DNA from: Agelaius tricolor
Taxonomy: Eukaryota; Chordata; Aves; Passeriformes; Icteridae
Length of the DNA: 64,000 bases
Reading direction: 5' to 3'
Assembly: GCA_023055355.1 (NCBI GenBank)
Contig: JALJCS010000004.1
Coordinates: forward strand, 14,290,001 to 14,354,000
Below are positions 26,001-37,400 of this stretch, in pieces. The position numbers and the translations under genes were made by a program. How positions within the stretch are numbered: the first letter of the stretch is position 1; each line of letters opens with the position of its first letter. Under the pieces are notes generated by a model. That model ran no database searches. It had not been told where the DNA came from and saw only the letters and a program-made list of their open reading frames with translations.

Positions 26001-28331
26001 TCCATCCACAAGGCAATGGTGACCAGGAAAAGTGTGACTGGTCTAGGGTTAAAGCAGTCTCTCATTCCTTCTTAATCCAACTCCCTAGTCTTCTCCTCCC
26101 TGCCTTTCCCTCTCTCTCTCTTCTCCTCTCCCTAGGCTCACATCTTTGGGATGCCCTTCCTACATGGCTGTGGGGTGGACTGGAGGAGCCCAGGGGGAGA
26201 GGAAATGAGGCTGCCAGCTCCTCCAGGTGCTGTCCTTCTGTCAAGCTGTTGGGGTCTGCCAGCAGGACAGCTGGTACCCTCAGCTGTACTGAGCAGCCTG
26301 AGGTACTTAGCACAGAGTCTGTCATCTTGTGCCTGAGGGTGAATGCAAGAAGAGTGAAGGGGAGGGAATACCTCTCCCCACTGTGCACCTCTTAGAAAGA
26401 AAAACAGTTTGTTATGATGCCAGAGCACCAACCGTGTTATTGCTTAATTTGCCTTTCAGGCTTTTTGCAAGGCTTACATCATAGCCTTTCAGTTCAGACC
26501 CATATGTTATCAGCTGCTAAAAGGACTAATCTGAAAAAAATCTGACACCATAACTCTTTGAGCTGCTGAAACAGTTTAAACAGATACACCGTGCTTCTGT
26601 TAACACACATAGACATCCATAAAAATGCTAGTCACACAAGCAGATCCATATTTTTCTGCCCCGAAATCAAAGATTGTGCCCAGTTTTGGGAGAGATGTCA
26701 TCCTGAAACAAGGAAATAAATAAAGGTTTTTTAAAAAACAGGAATGGACAAAAATTACCTTTGAAAATCTAGGTCAAAATCTACTCCCTTACCTACCTGA
26801 TCATGTACTCTGTCTGCTACTCTGGACGGTAGAAAATCGCCAATGTTTGATTCATGCCTTGCATACATGTGCAAATCCAGCCCTTCAAGGTATTCACAGA
26901 TGGTCTCAAAGGCTGGGTAAAATTGTCTGGAGTTTGTGGCCCTGTCAGACTCCACTTCCACTGAGTGTAACATCATGGTGGATGAGATGTTTGCAATTTT
27001 GCTGTTTCTTTGCCCTTCTGTTTTGTCATGAGCACAGTAGATTTTTTGATCTTTATATATTTGGGCTTGTGTCTTCTCTCTGGTTAGTGCACTTGCTTTT
27101 TAACTTGTTCACTGTACGCTTTCCATCCCAAAGCCTCATTTGGGAGATGCCACCAAGCTTCTCTGCTGTATTTGTCTTCCAGGCAATATCAGCTCAGGAT
27201 ATTAGGGTGATTAATCCACAGAGTGAGCTTGAATTCAGACCTCTGAGGTGAAAAGGAACCCCTCTGCTGGGATTTCTGTATAAAATATGTCAGCCTGGGA
27301 GCCAGATGACATAGCATTTTCAGCTATAAACTGGTGTCTGAGTCCTGGAAGGGAAGAGCTGTGTAGCTGGCTATAGATACTCTGCTTTGAATAGACTGGG
27401 TCTGTTCAAAGCTATAAGGGAATATTCCCATCCACTTGGAGTGCCTTATCCTGAAGTCCCTCAGTGAGAGACCAGGAATGGGCAGATGCAAGGCAGCACA
27501 GTGCGTGCTGGAGAAAGCAGATCCATTCCTCCCAGGCAATGGAGAAAGAAATTGTGCATTTGAAGAAGATAACTGAATTCAGTCATTCCAGAAGGCTCAT
27601 AGAGGAGATGCCTTGGCCAAAGCTGAGCCACTGTCCTTGAAACAATTTTTTATTGTCTGCCATTAAACGGCCTGAGAAAGCTGACATGACTAAACAGACT
27701 AACACCTACCTTTTCCAGTCTCTCTGCCTCCTTTTAGTATGTCCTTTCTATATGAGACTTTGCAGTAAACAGACCTTTGTCTGCTGGCCTCAGCATTACT
27801 AGGTTGAGTACTGAATCATTTGAACAATCCATATGTGTGCTGTCTGCATTTCTGCAGTCAGGACAGTGCCACTTGAGCAATACACCCAAGAAAATATTTA
27901 ATATAGCTGGTAAATAGGTGAAATACTGGAGATGTAACAGATTTCTTTCTAAAGATCCCAATAATTTCAAAATTAATCATCTGGCACTGTTCAAAGACTG
28001 GATATCTCCCTGCATAAGACAGAATAAATATGCTACAGGGACTTATTTGCAACTAAGACAATACCTTGGTTTTCCTTTTATTTTGTCCATAACTTCTGGA
28101 AACCCTTTCCTACAGCATTCATTTAGCCTTCAGCACACTTAATCTGAAATTGACTTTGCCTGCCCTCTCTCAGAGTTTTTAAATGCATGAATAGCACTGG
28201 ATAGGATAGGTCAGCATTAAAGCGAGACCAGCAATCTGATCAAATTTCTGGCTTACTCTTGTTGCCTACAGCAACACTGTCTACACATCCAGAAAATGAC
28301 TTTCTAAGGGGCTGCACTTCAATGCACACTT

Positions 28332-28346
28332 TAAAAAAAAAAAAAA
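28332..28346 (+). repeat. Poly-A run
   Basis: An A homopolymer of about 14-15 bases with no recognisable retroposed sequence next to it. Confidence 0.8.
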
Positions 28347-28898
28347 ATTAATTAACCTTCTTGACTTTTACCTTGCTTAGGCTATTTCCCACTTCCAGGA
28401 GGGTCTTTTATTTCTCTTGCAATTGAATGGAAACCAGAATGTAACTTAGCTCCCTCAACTGAAAAAGAAACCAGACAATACATTTCAACATGATTAAGGC
28501 CTTTATGATTCTTTTTCTAAGTGCAGTTTCAAGTGAAAAATTCTTAGAATTGCAGATGTGTTTTTGAGAGATGTTTTTAATGAAGAAGTTGGAACAGCTA
28601 GGGAGCAAGGGACTTTCTGCTTCATTTTGTGCAAATTAAGGTAGGGAAGCAATAGAGTATTCAATGGTTTAGAGCAGCCTCCCCTATCATGCGACCTTGC
28701 GTGGGTCAAATTGTTGACAGAGATGTAGAGTTTAGTTTTACTAACTAGTATCAGATATAAATGCTGCTGGGGTCCTTCTAGTGAGACCAGGTACTGGTTC
28801 AGAAATTGTGGGGGATAGAGGTTGTTAACGGTGAAAACAACAGGTATGGCCAAGGGGCAAGGCATGCCACTGAAGAGCTGTCTGCCTGGGTCTGTCTT

Positions 28899-28947
28899 CA
28901 GCTTTCACAGTGCCTGTCCTTGATTCAGCTTTCACAGTGCCTGTCCC
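28899..28947 (+). repeat. 27-bp tandem duplication
   Basis: CAGCTTTCACAGTGCCTGTC followed by CTTGATT makes up the unit at 28899-28925. It is repeated at 28926-28947 with one change near the end of the partial second copy. Confidence 0.9.
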
Positions 28948-29860
28948 TGTGCATGTGGACCACTCCTTTCCTTGTGGCTAACCTAGGAGGACTTCTCTGG
29001 CCATATACACCAATTTGTTTTCCATCTATAACTGCAGAGAGATGATGGTCTGTGAGAGCCTAGCTGAGCCTCTGGGCTGAGGCATGGCCCATCCTATAGG
29101 CCATGTCACAGAAGTGACAAAACTGGCAGTGCCAAAGTGCAACCTGATAATTACTGTCTATCCTTGCAAGACAGCCACAGCATACCTCGAAAAACCCAGT
29201 TTACCAACTCCCAGGGTCCTATGGGTCAGCAAGAAAATGTTAATTGGTCTGCTGCTAATCCCTCTGCTGGGACAAAATTGTAGTCTTCCGCAGGTGAAAA
29301 GCTGCCTAGGTTGGGATTAAGTGTGGCAAAACAGGAACAACATTTTTCTCAGAAGGTGCTTTGGCTGCAGCCACCCTGAAGTGGAGTGGAAGAGTTAAGT
29401 TGAGATATCAGAGAGAAATTAATGGGCAAAAGATCAAAAGGCAAAACTTTGTCCCCCTCTGAGTGTAAAGAACAGTTTGTTGTTTTCTAGTGTGCTTTTG
29501 TTGTCTGAGGTCACCACTTAGGTGGTGTTTTGGAAGATGAGTGTGTTTCTACTCAGAAGTGGCAAGGATGCAGGAATGCTCTAGTGAGCACCGTTCAGAT
29601 GTGGCACAGGCCTGCTGACTGGCCCACTGCCTGGGAGTCATTAGTGGACAGCCATATAAACATGCCCCAGCCAATGAGTTAAGTCACTGTTTCTCCATTT
29701 GTAGAGTAAATGAGGAAAGTCTTCAGTTTCTGGAAGCCTACTGCTACTAATTGCTGAAATCCATTGTCATTTTTTATCTGCTGTGGGGGTATCAGTGCCA
29801 GGAGGGAAGCAGACCTCTCCCTGCAGTGTGGCAGACTGCCTTACTGACTGTTTCATTTCA

Positions 29861-29911
29861 CATTTATTTTCCTCCATTTATTTTCCTGTGTGATCCTCCT
29901 GATCACACAGG
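29861..29911 (+). repeat. 14-bp tandem duplication and 11-bp perfect hairpin
   Basis: CATTTATTTTCCT is present at 29861-29873 and 29875-29887. The second copy overlaps an inverted repeat with arms CCTGTGTGATC (29885-29895) and GATCACACAGG (29901-29911) around a CTCCT loop. Confidence 0.85.
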
Positions 29912-32900
29912 GGTAACTTCTGTCATGCTGGTGCTGGCCACTGTGCATAACTGTTTGCAATGGACAAGAAAACTGCTGCTTCTTCAACAGCAATCTTCTA
30001 TCTAATGAAGCTGGATAATACAATAGTCCCACGTGTTTTGTTCCTCCTTTTAGTACTAGCCCTTGATGTGCAGCAAATGTGCTCCTGTTAATGTAGGAGA
30101 CAGAAGAGATGAGTGCTTTGCACAGCCCCTCTAGAATTGGCTTTCTATTAAATAATTAAAGCACTTGTTCTGTCCTGGGCCACTGCACTCTGGCTGCTGC
30201 ATGTAGGTGTTAAGGAAACGAGCTCCAGATGTGAGCTCAAAACAGAGCTACAAGTCCCATCTATTCAGCCCAAAGAACTGTGGTGCTGTCCCTAATAGCT
30301 GTGGGGCATCCCTAAGTGTTAGAGCTATGCTGAATTTTTGCTCTCTCTCATCAGCAAGATGCTGATGATCCAATTCAGTTATGCCTTCAGAACTGTTCCT
30401 GCCTTTCTTCCCCAAAGATACTAAATACTGACTGCTGGTCAGCTTCTTGCCCTACTCCACATGGAGAATTACTCCAAGCAGAATTACTCGGCAGTCAATA
30501 GAAAATGCGAGTAGCAGAGAGATGATTGCCTCCTTGTCTTTGAAGCTGGTCATGGCCTCTTTCACATGCACCCTAGAAAGTCATCTTCAGACATCATGGA
30601 ACACGACTAGACTGTATTACTGAGCCCTCCAAGCAGCTTTGTTGTCTTTCACCCACCAGCAGAAATATTTTCCTCTCTCTTTCTAGTAATGGCAATAGGG
30701 TCAGATAGATTTATTTTCTGGGGTTATTTCAAGTATTGTGACATTGCATGGGATTGGTATTTCATCCTTCAAACAGGCCATTTGCAGCTGAAACTTCCTG
30801 CAGATTAGCTGAGAGAGAACCCAAAAGCATGGTAACAAACTTCAGCTATAACAAGGTTATGTACTACATAGCACTGTGATATTATCACTGTCACTTATTA
30901 GTACAATTAGCAATCCTATTTTTAATACCAGGCATTGAATTAGTGACTACTATTAGCAAAACAGTAACTCACAAGCTGCCAGACCTCTGCAGCTTTGTGA
31001 ATGAAGGCAGGGAATATACATTACCTTTCGAGGGGCTTCAGAGTGCTCATCTGCACAACAAAACTGTGGTGCTACTGAGGCTAATCAGCACATGCAAATC
31101 AGGGCTACAATCTTTGTAGAAGGTTTTCTGCTCCAGGGCAAATTATTACTCTTCAAAGACCAAGAAAAGTAGTGAAGTTTCTCCTGGGAAGGGCAGGGGT
31201 GAAGACTCTATGCATTTAACCTAGTTCTTTTAATTTCTATGAAATGTTAAAAGTGAACAACTTTTTTTTTTTTCTTTAGGGATGAACAAAAGCATTAATG
31301 GCTCATAGGTAAGATTCTTTTTCCCCAGCTACTTGAGTGATTTTGCACTTTCCCAAGCCCCTCCTCCAGAATCTGACTTCAGGCATCTTGCTTGTTTAAT
31401 GCAATAGTGGAAAAGGCTGTTCCAGAGAGGCAGAATTCAGCATATACAATATAGGTAATTTTGTACTTGGACTGAGTAAAATACCTTGGTGAGAGAGATG
31501 GTGAAATGGCTATACTAGCCTCAGTACAAGACTGAGAGTTAGGACCACTATGTTTAGCCATAGAGATATTTCAGCAATTCCTAGAAATGCCATCTGTAGA
31601 GCACAAGTCTAGCCAAGTAGCCTTGTGGCCAGGGCATGCTTGGCTCTCTGCTGTCACTGCTATTTTGCCATCAGCAGCAAAGGGGATATCCTGTCCACTT
31701 AGAGGGATACCAGCTTGGAAAATCTGGAGGACTCTCACAGAGAGATCGGACCTTTGGAGTTACTAAGGAGTCCTCTGTGAGAGTCAACAGTTGGACAAGT
31801 GCACTTACGTGCTTTAGGCAAAATAAATATCTTGCATGGGCAGTGGATAATATCCTGCAAGTTCTTGCTAAATAGGTACAATGTTTATCTATAGGTGAAT
31901 GCGACAGCTGGTTACAAAACTGCAGTCACTGGACACTCATGTCATGCTCAGATGTACAAGGGAGAGGTTCCATGTTGGTAGTGGGTGAGACCATCTGCTG
32001 CTGAGTGCTTTTTGTGCCCCCAGGCTTTGAAGGATGCTAACCCAGCCTGCAGGCTGCAGGTTTCCATTGCATTTCATCGTCTCAGCTCCCACCCACCACC
32101 CCTCCAAGAAATCAGGGAAAACATTTGCTCTTTGGTGCAAGAGATTGTTCAGCTTCTAAGTCACTGGATGCCTGTGTTCTGAAGTAATTCTTGCTACCAT
32201 AGCTGTCATAGCAGAGTATTGACACAGTGTCTGGTTTCAGGCCAACACACAGAAAGTCAAGCTGTGCATTTGTTTCCTCCCCTGGGCTGGAAGGAGCACT
32301 GCTGCTATCCTGAGCTTGTCAGCTTGCTTCAGGGTGAAAGCTCTGGCTAGGTGACTTCAAGCCGAGGGTCTTCCCTGCCAGTGTGGGAGCACTTAACACC
32401 CCTGAAAGCAAGTTGCAGCCAAGGATGGCTGACCTTTGGAACCTCCACACATGCCAAGGGCTTGACGCACTTCAATGCACTCAGCTGTCTGTTTAGAGCA
32501 AGGCTCTGAAATACTTTTGGAACTCCCGGGCATCCAGGCCTCTGGCTGACAGACTGCAAGGGGGCTCGAGCCTCTGCTCTGAAATTCAGCATCACCAGTT
32601 TCCACAGGCAGTATGGTCTATTTCCCACCACTGCAGTTTGAGATGAGGAGTATCTTGCTCAGTGTATGTGAGGAAGCTAAATATGGACACTTTGGCAAAG
32701 CTGTTTGTCTTTTACTTCTCTTCTATGAGACAGAATCTCATGGCATCGGCTTTGTTATTCCCCCACCCCTCCCCATTTCTTTTAATGTTTTAAAATCTAA
32801 ACGATGTGGTGCATACATATGGAAATGAGGTGGGAAACAGACAAAATCAGCTCTTTTAGATCCTGAACCAAAAATCTTTTCTAAGAGCAGCCGTGCTGAC

Positions 32901-35900
32901 ATTGATGATGTGATCCTGGTGAAATAACAAAGAAGGAGTGGAAAGCATGCTGTTCCCCTGCAGCTGAAGGCCTAGTGCAATCACCTCGGGACCAAGCTGA
33001 GAGCTGCTCTGCTGCTGAGCCAGTACAGCTCTTGTCAGTCAAATGCAGTTGTAAAACAGAAAGTGAAGTTTGCTAAAAATACCATGGTTTCCATCTTAAG
33101 CCCTAAAATGGCAATTTTAACTAATTTTGAGAGAAACAGAAATAATTAGATAAGCTCTGGACTGTATTGGACAGCAAAATAAAGAGCTGTGTGTAGAATC
33201 ACTGCGATAATAATCCTCTTACCTGGACTTTATGTTACGTGAACTTCCATTCTGTTACCTCAGTAAGCAGAGTTTGTAACTGGCCATGGATGTTCTATTT
33301 GAAGGAAGCTGGCACTTGGAAATCAACCTAATAGGGTTACTACATAAGAGTTCCTTTCTGCTATTCCATTGATATGACCCAGAATGTGTGATTTACCATG
33401 ACAACTGAGAGGTTGATTATAAAAACAGACACACGATAGCTGTAGTCTGCCAGTTCTTATTTGGAGTTTTATTACTTTCAGCTTTATTTCATAATCATTA
33501 GCCATCAGATAAATACTGCATGTTTTAGGTGTATATGATAAGATGGTGTGCAGATGGCTAAGTTGACTGAATTACAGGGCATTTTTAATTATTAAAATGG
33601 TTCATGTATCACTAGGATTATTTTGTTTTCTGGAGCATTGATTAGGAGATGATTTTAAAACAGTATGCTGAATTTCAGGTTCCTGGATTTATACTGTGGC
33701 ATTCATCTAAGTCACCTTTATTTCCTAATTGGCCTTTATTTTTGGATTACTGCTTTCACAGCACTGTTTAGTAGTTCCTTTTGCTTTTTCTAGGAATTCT
33801 GCTCTAGCCACAGGTCTTCCCATACACATTGAGCACAGGTCTTCTCATATACATTACTGTCCATTTCTGTGAAGGATCTGACTCACCTCACCCTCAGCTT
33901 TGGGCCCTTGAGGGTGAGGAAGGGGGCACAAAATGGGAACATCCTGAGGACCAGAATATGGGACAATAATTGCTCTTTGGAAATTGTCTCTCTTTGCCAC
34001 ATATAGAAGACCCAAGACACAGTATTTGGGAATCTTTACTGACTCTTTTTTTTTTGTTTGGGATTGAATCCATTGTTCTAGGGTTATTTCAATGAAATGA
34101 GAGGCACATGGCCACCCTTTACCCTAGCTGGAGTCACCTCAATCTTCTACCTCACCAGTCCCTTCTCAGCTGTGGCCCTGTGAAAGCTCCTCTGCAATCA
34201 GTGACCCAGCCTGTCCAATTGGGAAGAAAGAGGCATTCCCTTTCTGTATTTTCACAGCTGTGCAGGACAAATACCACCCTCAATTTTTTCCTCTCTGAGG
34301 TGAAAAAGTGTTTTCTCTTGGATGCAGGCAGTTTTGCAGCTGCTGAATGGTCTTGTTGTGACATTTTTTCCTTTCCTGTCACCGAGCATGCACTGAACAT
34401 CAGGAAATCATTACAGAAAATTGAGAGACTGTATGTGTGTGTGTACACATAGAGAATGCATAACCCAACTGATGCAGTAATGTGCAGGGTAAGTTAAAAT
34501 ACCTCCCACACAATATCTGGCTTCTGAAGCATGGCTCCAAATTGGCCATTACCAGAGTAATGACTTAATCAGTTGTTAACAATCGCTGTACTCCCTACCA
34601 ACTGATGTGCATACAACCTTGCAAAGACTCCCTTGACACCTCCTCTGCTGCTGTCATCAAATGAGCTGGCCTTATTTCAGGTGTTTGCTATGCACTGCTG
34701 CCAGGGTTCCTCTCTAGTTCCTAAGGCATTATTACATCCAGTGCAGGGAACTCCTGCTATCCTCAAGGGGGGAAAACCTAAGTGGAAACTTAGCAGCTGC
34801 CATTTACATTAAAATCCAATTTCCAACTAAAGTTGGTGCTTGGCTACCTTCTGGAGTTAAAACCTTAGAGAGTAAGGTCTAGATTTCAGGGAATTATTCC
34901 ATTCATGCTGAAGGCTTTGTCTCAGGTTTTGACAGTCTCTGAGATGCTTAGAAAGTGCAGCACTCTAAATACCTTCTGGAGTCACCATATTGTGCCCAAC
35001 CCCAGTGACATGGCAACCTTTCCAGATGTGCATTGGCCTGATCTTGTTCTACCTCTTCTTTGCTGGAAGATGTTGAACTGTCCTTTAGTCCTTGTCTTCA
35101 TGTGTGGAAATGGGGACATCAGGAGGATATCAGTGATTTATGACATTTCTCCTGGCAGCTTTAGTCTGGAGACATGTGAAATAATTTTTGCAATCAGTAG
35201 AACTTTTGTCATGAGAGCTACTCTGAAATAACTCCAGCAAAAGGTTGTAACATCAGAAATCCCTAAGGCTCTGATTTTTTTTTTTTTGGAAGGTAGAATG
35301 AGATTCAGCCCTGAAAGTGCCATTGTCAATGATTTGTTGTCAGTAAAGAAGAGTTATCAGGCTCATAACCTAGGCACAGTCCATGTCGCTTTGGACAGGT
35401 TAATCATCACTGACTAACTGCAACTTCTCAAGGCATTTGAGATAGTTTTCTTTCCATCAGTTGTAACTGAGACAGAGAGGATTAACTTGGGGAATGCATT
35501 CTTCAAATCATGTGCTCATAACTGGATGGAGTTGGCATGCTAAGAGCATACCCAGCTGTGGGCTGCAGAAATGAGAAGGGTTTGCTTGATTTTCCTGTAG
35601 TGCTCCCTGACGCCATCTGCTTCCAGACATTGTGGGGAAGCGCAGAGGCAGAAGCTTGGCAGAGAAAGCCAATAGGATAAAGACAGCATGGACTGACAAA
35701 CAACTTTTGCAAGGACAGACATTTGGGACACACAAGGATGTGCTCCCTAAAGCCCTATTATGTGTATCAAATGTGTCATGAGGTCCTTGGTCCTGTTGAC
35801 TCTGAGTGGTTCTTATGGTACTTAATTGCTTTGGAAATTGTCTACCTCCACTTCCATGCATGAAAGGACAGTGGGAATGCCTGAGGACAGGTCTGTCCTC

Positions 35901-36201
35901 TCAAAGCAGTCCATTTCAACATCCTGCAATGGAACGAGCATCCTTTCCCCCATTGTAGCACTGTGCCATAATGTGCTAGCTTGGGGCTGACTGTGAGGTG
36001 ACAAGACCATATACAGCTAAGGCATTCAGGTGAATCAAATAGCCTAAGCATCCAGCCTTCCAGCCACAGGATCCCTCCACATGAAAAAGAAAGACAGGGA
36101 AGCTGTCTGAGGGAAATTGAGATCAGACTGGACCACGAGGTCATTACTCTCTGTGTTGAGAACCAGGGAAGAGGGAGAGTGACAGAAAACCCTTGCCAGT
36201 C

Positions 36202-36500
36202 ATTTCCTCCCTCCATCCCTCCTTCCCTCCATCTGTCCCCCTGTCCCTCCCTCCCTCCTTCCCTCCCTCCCTCCCTCCTTCCTTCCTTCCCTTCCTCCCT
36301 CCCTCCCTCCTTCCCTCCCTCCCTCCCTCCCTCCCTCCCTCCCTCCTTCCTTCCTTCCCTCCCTCCCTCCCTCCCTCCCTCCCTCCCTCCCTCCTTCCCT
36401 CCCTCCCTCCCTCCCTGTCTCTGTTTCTCCCTCCCTCCCTCCCTGTCTCTGTTTCTCCCTCCCTCCATCCCTCTGTCCCTCCATCCTCCCATTTCTCCAT
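36202..36500 (+). repeat. Polypyrimidine CCCT/CCTT microsatellite, about 300 bp
   Basis: A nearly unbroken pyrimidine tract made of CCCT units with CCTT variants and a few CATC, CTGT and TCTG interruptions. Near its right end a block of about 28 bases (CTGTCTCTGTTTCTCCCTCC followed by CCTC units) occurs twice in tandem (about 36416 and 36444). The minus strand is a run of GGGA units, giving many overlapping G-quadruplex patterns, and the tract is a mirror repeat able to form triplex DNA. Long open frames on both strands (proline/serine- or glycine/arginine/glutamate-rich) are artefacts of the repeat. Confidence 0.97.
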
Positions 36501-37059
36501 CCATTCTCAGTTTGGCATCTCATTCTGCACCCACAGGTAGGCCTGGGAGCGCTAGCCCTGGGAACAAATGGATGTGAAACACATCCAAGACGTTTTTAGT
36601 GCATTCCTCTCTCCTCTGCTCATGCCTAGATTTTCTTCTTTTGTTTAGTGCTCGTTAAGAGCAAATGGCTTTACATACTTATATCACGTAAGCACAGACA
36701 GATCGAATATCTGCCCTCCTTCTTTCTAAGTGTGGCAGAGAGTTGGAGAAGGGTAAGAGCAGAACTAGTATACACAATATTTCCAATTTATGCAATCTCC
36801 ACATGTTTTCAGTTCAGTTATTTCCTGCATCTGATGTGTTTTTCATGGATTTAGTAATCCTCATGGGATTAATGCCTAAGATCTGGCCCCCACCATGAAC
36901 CCATGGAAACTTTTACAATCCACAGTCCCTTGCACCAAGTAATTCTCCAAGTTTCCTACCCCTTACATGAAGAGCTATATCTTTCTGGTAATACGGTCCC
37001 CAGGAGTTTTGATTGATAACTCCATTTCTTTTATTGGAAGAGGTATTAAACATCCAGTC

Positions 37060-37400
37060 CTTTCTTACCTTCTACAAGATAAGTATGTTTCAACAGACCT
37101 TTAATATCTTCTCTCTGCGGTCCTTTCTTTCTGAATAATGATATTCAGCCTACCCAGTGCTCCCCAGACCTCACCAGCTCCAGATATTTATTCACCTGAG
37201 TTGCCCTTCAAATCCTTCCCTGTAATACTGTTTCTATCCTGAGACAAGAAGACCAGGACCACTCATTATATTTACAACTGGCACAAATCATGATTTTATA
37301 CAGTGGCATGGTGGTGCCATCTAAGAGTTCCCAGTATCTGCTTTGCTTTATTGACTGTTGCTGAACAGTGAGGTGACATTTTTGTAGAGCAGCCTCCCAC
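37060..37400 (-). mobile_element. Old CR1-like LINE relic
   Basis: The plus-strand text resembles the antisense of ancient amniote CR1 elements. It contains CAACAGACCTTTAATATC, then a segment ending near CCAGGACCACTCATTATATT, then GATTTTATACAGTGGCATGG, then TTGCTTTATTGACTGTTGCTGAACAGTGAGGTGAC. The last part matches the family's typical 'tttgctttattgactgc...cactgag' pattern. Divergence is high and no reading frame survives. The assignment rests on recalled family patterns, so boundaries are approximate. Confidence 0.55.

Larger units (their letters stand above)
16538..36201. other. Long intergenic flank, no supported gene
   Basis: About 19.7 kb without a recognisable exon or large repeat. The longest open frames are 20249-20797 (plus, 182 codons) and 25760-26395 (plus, 211 codons, in a GC-richer patch at about 25.4-26.4 kb), plus an open stretch on the minus strand from 27099 to 26755. 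None matches a family I recognise. Small tandem repeats and a hairpin are listed separately. Distant regulatory elements of NRG1 could lie here but none can be named from sequence alone. Confidence 0.7.

Noticed and set aside
31258..31281. T-rich tract followed by CTTTAG and GGATGAAC, resembling a splice acceptor on the plus strand
   Set aside because: No coding frame or donor follows; such tracts are common by chance.
36144..36577. Open frames on both strands of 107 to 220 codons rich in Glu-Gly-Arg or Pro-Ser
   Set aside because: They are translations of the CCCT/CCTT microsatellite and have no independent support.
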